Assembly: GCF_036381655.1 (NCBI RefSeq)
Contig: NZ_DASVCJ010000054.1
Coordinates: forward strand, 45,328-109,327
Direction of reading: 5' to 3'
Length of the DNA stretch: 64,000 nucleotides
Source of the DNA: Ferrovibrio sp036381655
Lineage (GTDB): Bacteria; Pseudomonadota; Alphaproteobacteria; Ferrovibrionales; Ferrovibrionaceae
The position numbers and the translations under genes are program-made. The notes beneath the pieces were generated by a model, which was not told the origin of the DNA, made no database searches, and saw only the letters and a program-made list of their open reading frames with translations. Below are positions 59,483-64,000 of this stretch, one piece after another. Every line of letters starts with the position of its first letter. The stretch's first letter is position 1.

Positions 59483-60316
59483 TCAAACCGCGGCGGCGGG
59501 TTCCACCGACCGGCGCAGCAGGGCTTCGCTGGCCGCATCGGCCGGCAGGAAGCTTTCGATGCGCAGATTCTGCAAGGTGACATCCTGCGGCGTGCCGAAG
59601 CTGGCGATCATGGTGATCAGGTTCAGCGCGATGCCATCCTTGACGATCTTCAGGCCGACCACCGGCCGCGGCTCGCTGTCCCAGTCGAGGCTGCGCCACA
59701 GCGCATCGACATCGGGATAGGTTCGCACTTCCGCCAGCAGCGAAGCCGCGGCCGGGCTGGCCAGGGCCTCGCGCTGCAGCTGATGCAGCATGGCGCCGGC
59801 CACCTCGCGCCAGTTCGCGATGAAGGGCCGCGCGCCCTGCGGATGCAGCGGCAGCTTGATCAGATTGACCGGCTGGCGCAGCGCCGCCGCCGCGGAACCG
59901 AGCAGGAAGGCGATCATCGCCTCGGCCGCCTTGTTGGCGATCTGCATGGTCCAGGTTCCGTCCACCACGACGGCCGGAAAGGGCTCATGCTGCTTCAGCA
60001 GCAGTTGCAGGGCATGGCGCGCCTCGGCCAGCCGCGGCTCGTCGAGCCGGCTTTCGCGGTAGGCGGCGGCGAAGCCGGCGGCATGCAGCAGCCGGTTGCG
60101 TTCGCGCAGGGGAAGATCGAGCAATTCACCCAGATGCAGCACCATCTGCCGGCTCGGCCGGGCCCGGCCGGATTCGAGAAAGCTGACATGGCGCTGCGAA
60201 ACGCCGCCATGCTCCGCCAGTTCGAGCTGGCTCAAGCCCCGCCGGCGGCGCCATTGCCGCATCAGCGTGCCGAAGCTGGCGACGGCCTGGTCCGGTGCTG
60301 CCGCGATGTCCATCAT
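59483..60316 (-). CDS. XRE-type regulator with MmyB-like ligand-binding domain
   Basis: A 277-residue regulator. The N-terminal HTH is FGTLMRQWRRRRGLSQLELAEHGGVSQRHVSFLESGRARPSRQMVLHL. From about residue 100 a MmyB-like domain follows (QHEPFPAVVVDGTWTMQIANKAAEAMI, PQGARPFIANWREVAGAMLHQLQREALA). MmyB-type domains have been proposed to bind fatty-acid-like ligands. It is divergent from cysG. Its 5' region holds a CCGGGAA-2-TTCCCGG inverted repeat, likely its own operator. Its target is unknown. Confidence 0.9.
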   Translation of the reverse strand: MMDIAAAPDQAVASFGTLMRQWRRRRGLSQLELAEHGGVSQRHVSFLESGRARPSRQMVLHLGELLDLPLRERNRLLHAAGFAAAYRESRLDEPRLAEARHALQLLLKQHEPFPAVVVDGTWTMQIANKAAEAMIAFLLGSAAAALRQPVNLIKLPLHPQGARPFIANWREVAGAMLHQLQREALASPAAASLLAEVRTYPDVDALWRSLDWDSEPRPVVGLKIVKDGIALNLITMIASFGTPQDVTLQNLRIESFLPADAASEALLRRSVEPAAAV

Positions 60317-60335
60317 GCCGAGGCCTCCTTCCTTC

Positions 60336-60351
60336 CCGGGAATTTTCCCGG
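60336..60351 (-). promoter_or_regulatory. Inverted repeat upstream of the XRE-type regulator
   Basis: CCGGGAATTTTCCCGG: a perfect 7-bp inverted repeat with a 2-bp centre, 20 bp before the regulator's start codon. It is a candidate autoregulatory site. Confidence 0.55.
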
Positions 60352-60383
60352 CTTAGCAGAGGCTTGCCAACTACCTGCCGGGT

Positions 60384-60483
60384 AATGAAAAGCCGCTAAT
60401 TTAACTACTTTCATATGTGTATTATTATTAAATATCATGATTGTGAGTATAAATCTGTTGACTCTAATAATTGACTGTTAAAT
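60384..60483 (+). promoter_or_regulatory. AT-rich promoter region of cysG
   Basis: About 100 bp of strikingly AT-rich sequence in otherwise GC-rich DNA, with TATTATTATTAAATATCATG and a TTGACT-N8-TTGACT direct repeat (60456-60475). Sulfur-assimilation promoters under CysB-like control are often AT-rich, which fits the downstream genes. The exact -10 and -35 could not be fixed. Confidence 0.4.
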
Positions 60484-61932
60484 ATGAACTCCCACACAAC
60501 GTGCGGGGCGTTCGCCATGCATAGCTTCCCAGGCTTCCTCCTTCTGCAGAACCGGCCGGTCCTCGTCGTCGGCGGCGGGGCGTTTGCGGCCCGCAAGATC
60601 CGCCTGCTGCTGAAGGCCGGCGCGGCCGTCACCGTCGCCGCCCCGCAGGTCAACGCTGAAATCGCCGGCCGCGCGGCCGCGGGCCAGGTCCAGCACCGGG
60701 CCGTTTCCTTCTCCCCCGCCCTGCTGAACGGTATGCGGCTGGTGGTCAGCGCGGCCGGCGATGCCATAGACGAGGCCGTCGCCGCGGCGGCGCGCGAGCG
60801 CGGCATCTGGGTGAATGTCGTCGACCGCGCCGACCTGTCGGATTTCATCGTCCCCGCCATCGTCGAGCGCGGCGACATCACCATCGGCATCGGCTCGAAC
60901 GGCAAGGCGCCGCTGCTGCTCGGCCGCATCCGCGCCCAGATCGAAACGCTGCTGCCATCCCGCCTGGGCGATCTTGCCGCCCTCGCCGGCGAATGCCGCG
61001 CGACGGTGAGCCGCATCCTGCCCGATGCAGCCCAGCGCCGGCATTTCTGGGAGCGCATCTTCGACGGCGCGGCCGCAAGCAGAATCCTCGCCGGCGACAA
61101 GCCGGCGGCGCGGGCGGCCCTGCTGGCCGAATTGAATGCGCCGCAGCCGCAGCGGCAGGGCGTCGTGCATATCGTCGGCGCCGGCCCGGGCGATCCCGAT
61201 CTGCTGACCATCGCCGCGCTGCGCATCCTGCAGGACGCCGATATCGTTCTGCATGACGATCTCGTCGCGCCGGCGATCCTGGATCGCCTGCGCCGCGATG
61301 CCGAGCGGGTCTGCGTCGGCAAGCGCAAGGGCCGGCACAGCTTCAGCCAGGCCGCCATCAACGCCCTGATGGCCGAACAGGCGGCCTCGGGCCGCCGCGT
61401 GGTGCGGCTGAAAGCCGGCGATCCCTTCATCTTCGGCCGCGGCGGCGAAGAGGCGGCGTATCTGCAGGCCCGCGGCATCGCGGTGCATGTCGTACCCGGC
61501 ATCACGGCGGCATTGGGCTGCGCGGCCGCCGCCGGCATCCCGCTGACCCATCGCGACCTGTCGCATGGCGTCACGCTGGTCAGCGGCCATCTGCAAGACG
61601 ATGAGGACGACGCCCTGTTCTGGGCCGAGCGCGCCAGGCAGGGCGAAACGGTCGTCGTCTATATGGGCGCCAGCCAGGCCGCCGCGATCCGCGCGCGGCT
61701 TCTGCAGGCCGGCGCGGCCGCCACGCTGCCGGTGGCGCTGATCGAAAACGGCACGCGGCCCGATCAGGTCGTTTCCGCCGGCACGCTGGACGATCTGCCC
61801 GCGCTGGCGGCGCGGCACGGCCAGAGCGAAACCGAACCGGGCCCGGTGCTGCTGGTGATCGGCAAGGTCGCGGCCATGGCGAGGGCGAAGGCGACGAGGG
61901 CGATGCCGCAGCTTACGCGCCGCCGGGCATAG
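60484..61932 (+). CDS. cysG: Siroheme synthase (uroporphyrinogen methyltransferase / precorrin-2 dehydrogenase / ferrochelatase)
   Basis: Makes siroheme from uroporphyrinogen III for sulfite and nitrite reductases. The 482 residues hold the N-terminal dehydrogenase/ferrochelatase (FLLLQNRPVLVVGGGAFAARKIRLLLKAGAAVTVAAP, NVVDRADLSDFIVPAIVERGDITIGIGSNGKAPLLLGRIR). The C-terminal SUMT domain carries HIVGAGPGDPDLLTIAALRILQDADIVLHDDLVAPAIL, KRKGRHSFSQAAIN, RLKAGDPFIFGRGGEEAAYL and GITAALGCAAAAGIPLTHR. The ATG at 60484 lacks a ribosome-binding site; 60517 (MHSFPGF) is an alternative. It starts the cysG-DUF2849-reductase operon. Confidence 0.96.
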   Translation: MNSHTTCGAFAMHSFPGFLLLQNRPVLVVGGGAFAARKIRLLLKAGAAVTVAAPQVNAEIAGRAAAGQVQHRAVSFSPALLNGMRLVVSAAGDAIDEAVAAAARERGIWVNVVDRADLSDFIVPAIVERGDITIGIGSNGKAPLLLGRIRAQIETLLPSRLGDLAALAGECRATVSRILPDAAQRRHFWERIFDGAAASRILAGDKPAARAALLAELNAPQPQRQGVVHIVGAGPGDPDLLTIAALRILQDADIVLHDDLVAPAILDRLRRDAERVCVGKRKGRHSFSQAAINALMAEQAASGRRVVRLKAGDPFIFGRGGEEAAYLQARGIAVHVVPGITAALGCAAAAGIPLTHRDLSHGVTLVSGHLQDDEDDALFWAERARQGETVVVYMGASQAAAIRARLLQAGAAATLPVALIENGTRPDQVVSAGTLDDLPALAARHGQSETEPGPVLLVIGKVAAMARAKATRAMPQLTRRRA

Positions 61933-61955
61933 CGGATACAGGGAGAGAGAGCATC

Positions 61956-62345
61956 ATGGCCAAGGCACCGAAGCTCAACAGCCAGCCGCAGATCGTCACC
62001 GCCAATCATCTGGCGAGCGGCGATGTCGTCTACCTCAGCGCTGCGCGCAGCTGGACGCGCGAGATCGGCGAAGCGGCGATCGCGCCGAATGCGGAAGCCG
62101 CCGCGCCTTTGCTCGCCTTCGCCGAGGCCGAGGCGAAGCGGAATGTCGTCGTCGCGCCGTATCTGATCCCGGTCGATGCCAGCGTCTCGCCGCCGCAGCC
62201 GGTCCAGTTCCGCGAGCGCATCCGCGCGCGGGGCCCGACGACAGTGGGTCCGACGATGGTGGGCTCGACGATGGTGGGCTCGACGATGGTGGATTCCATA
62301 CCGGCGGGCGCGACCGCGGCCGGCTGGACCATCAGAGCCGCCTGA
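61956..62345 (+). CDS. DUF2849 domain-containing protein with repeat-expanded tail
   Basis: A 129-residue protein. Residues 1-88 match DUF2849: QIVTANHLASGDVVYLSAARSWTREIGEAAI, LAFAEAEAKRNVVVAPYLIPVDAS and PVQFRERIRARGP. This domain is conserved between cysG and the sulfite reductase gene in alphaproteobacteria, so a role in siroheme or sulfur metabolism is likely, but no activity is known. Its C-terminal region is unusual: four GPTMV/GSTMV pentapeptides encoded by a 15-bp tandem repeat. It starts 23 bp after cysG. Confidence 0.87.
   Translation: MAKAPKLNSQPQIVTANHLASGDVVYLSAARSWTREIGEAAIAPNAEAAAPLLAFAEAEAKRNVVVAPYLIPVDASVSPPQPVQFRERIRARGPTTVGPTMVGSTMVGSTMVDSIPAGATAAGWTIRAA
62231..62290 (+). 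repeat. 15-bp tandem repeat inside the DUF2849 gene
   Basis: Four in-frame units, GGGCCCGACGACAGT, GGGTCCGACGATGGT, then GGGCTCGACGATGGT twice, coding GPTTV, GPTMV, GSTMV, GSTMV. The last two units are identical, which suggests recent slippage. Confidence 0.92.
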
Positions 62346-62361
62346 AGCCGAGGAGGCAGCC

Positions 62362-64000
62362 ATGTATCAGTATGACGAGTTCGACCAGCAGATCGTCGAG
62401 GAGCGCGTCGCCCAGTTCCGCGACCAGGTGGCGCGGCGCATCGCCGGCGAGCTGAGCGAGGACGAGTTCAAGCCGCTGCGCCTGCAGAACGGCCTGTATC
62501 TGCAGCTGCATGCCTATATGCTGCGCATCGCCATTCCCTACGGTACGCTGTCATCGAAGAAGCTGCGTCAGCTGGCGCATATCGCCTGCACCTATGACCG
62601 CGGCGTCGGCCATTTCACCACGCGGCAGAATATCCAGTTCAACTGGATCAAGCTGGAACAGGCGCCGGATGCCCTGGCCGATCTGGCCAAGGTGCAGATG
62701 CATTCGATCCAGACCAGCGGCAACTGCATCCGCAACACCACCACCGATCAGTTCGCCGGCGCCGCCGCCGACGAGATCGAGGATCCGCGCATCTGGTGCG
62801 AGATCATCCGCCAATGGTCGAGCTTCCATCCGGAATTCTCCTTCCTGCCGCGCAAGTTCAAGATCGCCGTCACCGGCTCGCCGAACGACCGCGCCGCCGT
62901 GCGCATCCACGATATCGGCCTGCGCATGCTGAAGAACGCCGCCGGCGAGGTCGGCTTCGAGGTGATCGTGGGCGGCGGGCTGGGCCGCTCGCCCTTCATC
63001 GGCAAGACGATCCGCGACTTCCTGCCCAGGCAGCACCTGCTGAGCTATCTGGAAGCGATCCTGCGCGTCTACAACCAGTTCGGCCGGCGCGACAATCTGT
63101 TCAAGTCGCGCATCAAGATCCTGGTGCATGAGATCGGCATCGCGGCGATGCGCGAGAAGGTCGAGGCCGAGTTCGCCGCCATCAAGGACGGCGCGCTGTC
63201 GCTGCCGCAGGAGGTGGTCGATGCGATCGCCGCGCGCTTCGTGCCGCCGGCATTCGAGCCGCTTGCCGGCGGCATCGCGCCGGAATACGCCCAGGCCTTC
63301 CGCAACGATTTCGAGTTCGGCCTCTGGGCGCGGCGCAACACCAACAAGCACAAGCAGCCGGGCTATAGCATCGTCACCATCTCGCTGAAGAAGGAAGGCG
63401 AGCCGCCGGGCGACGTCTCGGCCGAGCAGATGCGGGCGATCGCCGACATCGCCGAGCGCTATTCCTTCGGCGAGGTGCGCGTCACCCATGAGCAGAATCT
63501 CGTGCTGCCGCATGTCAAGCAGGCCGATCTGCCGGCGGTGTACAGGGCGTTGAAGGCCTACGACCTCGCGACGCCGAATATCGGACTGGCATCCGACATC
63601 ATCGCCTGCCCGGGCCTGGATTACTGCTCGCTGGCCAATGCCCGTTCGATCCCCGTGGCGCAGCAGATCGCGTTGCGCTTCAAGAACTGGGAACGCGCGC
63701 ATGACATCGGAGAGCTGAAGATCAAGATTTCCGGCTGCATCAATGCCTGCGGCCACCATCATGCCGGCCATATCGGCATTCTGGGCGTCGACAAGAAAGG
63801 CGTCGAATTCTACCAGATCATCCTGGGCGGCTCGGGCGCGGAAGATGCCAGCGTCGGCCAGATCATGGGCCCGGGCTTTGGCGAACATGAAATCGCCGGC
63901 GCGGTGGAGCGGGTGGTCGATGTCTATCTGCGCGAACGCAAGAAGGATGAGCGCTTTCTGGACACCTATCGCCGCATCGGCATGACCAAGTTCAAGGAAG
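62362..64000 (+). CDS. cysI: Siroheme-dependent nitrite/sulfite reductase (3' end outside window)
   Basis: Six-electron reduction of sulfite to sulfide (or nitrite to ammonia), using siroheme coupled to a [4Fe-4S] cluster. The frame is open from the ATG to the window end (546 residues seen). It shows two ferredoxin-like half-domains (LHAYMLRIAIPYGTLSSKKLRQLAHIACTYDRGVGHFTTRQNIQFNW, and a second GYSIVTISLKKEGEPPGDVSAEQMRAIADIAERYSFGEVRVTHEQNLVLPHV). The siroheme/cluster ligands are C-x5-C in ACPGLDYCSLA and C-x3-C in SGCINACGHHH. GAGGAGGCAGCC precedes the start. Sulfite versus nitrite specificity is not decided; context with cysG favours sulfite. Confidence 0.93.
   Translation, partial: MYQYDEFDQQIVEERVAQFRDQVARRIAGELSEDEFKPLRLQNGLYLQLHAYMLRIAIPYGTLSSKKLRQLAHIACTYDRGVGHFTTRQNIQFNWIKLEQAPDALADLAKVQMHSIQTSGNCIRNTTTDQFAGAAADEIEDPRIWCEIIRQWSSFHPEFSFLPRKFKIAVTGSPNDRAAVRIHDIGLRMLKNAAGEVGFEVIVGGGLGRSPFIGKTIRDFLPRQHLLSYLEAILRVYNQFGRRDNLFKSRIKILVHEIGIAAMREKVEAEFAAIKDGALSLPQEVVDAIAARFVPPAFEPLAGGIAPEYAQAFRNDFEFGLWARRNTNKHKQPGYSIVTISLKKEGEPPGDVSAEQMRAIADIAERYSFGEVRVTHEQNLVLPHVKQADLPAVYRALKAYDLATPNIGLASDIIACPGLDYCSLANARSIPVAQQIALRFKNWERAHDIGELKIKISGCINACGHHHAGHIGILGVDKKGVEFYQIILGGSGAEDASVGQIMGPGFGEHEIAGAVERVVDVYLRERKKDERFLDTYRRIGMTKFKE

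Overview
This window reads as a GC-rich chromosome segment of an alphaproteobacterium, most like Rhodospirillales and relatives. The evidence is the gene orders metX-metW, recR-ybaB-dnaX with the SRP RNA just upstream, ffh-rpsP-rimM-trmD-rplS, leuC-leuD-leuB-asd, sdhCDAB-zapE, and cysG-DUF2849-sulfite reductase. Codon use is uniformly GC-rich. I saw no rRNA, tRNA, CRISPR array, prophage or intact insertion sequence. The genus cannot be fixed from the sequence alone.

Layout. 1-2690: the end of metX, metW, a methyltransferase and glyoxalase II. 2743-7473: a DUF1080 protein, recR, ybaB, dnaX, the small SRP RNA and NADH pyrophosphatase. 7474-8018: a gene-poor patch holding an 11-bp repeat array and the deletion scar of an AbrB-Doc toxin-antitoxin module. 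8103-16981: a DOPA-dioxygenase-like protein, a MetX-like hydrolase, a desaturase, a PAS histidine kinase, MeaB, two exported or hypothetical proteins, and a MarR-FUSC pair with a large palindromic operator. 17234-20772: ffh and the ribosomal/tRNA-modification operon. 20857-27077: an accessory block between rplS and leuC with a histone-tailed hemerythrin, a ferritin-like protein, an HxlR regulator, a glutathione transferase, three DoxX paralogues and a LysR regulator. 27215-35674: leucine synthesis genes, glutathione-dependent enzymes and asd. 35782-41520: two tandem PAS_5 proteins, PdxY, a CitE-like lyase, mesaconyl-CoA hydratase and an ammonium transporter with a likely sigma-54 promoter. 41763-47839: sdhCDAB, a pentapeptide-repeat protein and ZapE. 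47911-54923: methylmalonate-semialdehyde dehydrogenase, nitronate monooxygenase plus a deleted second copy, a LysR regulator, a secreted Gly/Ala-rich silk-like protein, a GlxA-type regulator and an isonitrile-hydratase-like protein. 55064-60316: a DUF4142 protein, a GntR-controlled oxidoreductase/PhyH dioxygenase operon, a CBS-BON protein and an XRE regulator. 60484-64000: siroheme synthase, DUF2849 and a siroheme sulfite/nitrite reductase that runs off the window.

How the genes work together. MeaB, the CitE-like lyase, mesaconyl-CoA hydratase and methylmalonate-semialdehyde dehydrogenase all belong to C4/C5 acyl-CoA metabolism and suggest an ethylmalonyl-CoA pathway. GloB, three glutathione-transferase-family proteins, the chromene-carboxylate isomerase and the HxlR/GST/DoxX block point to heavy use of glutathione against electrophiles. 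CysG makes the siroheme cofactor used by the reductase two genes downstream.

The most notable items are two intragenic deletion scars (toxin-antitoxin and nitronate monooxygenase), the silk-like secreted protein, the HxlR-GST-3xDoxX cluster, the histone-tailed hemerythrin paired with a large ferritin-like protein, several clear palindromic operators, and recurrent short tandem repeats at gene ends.
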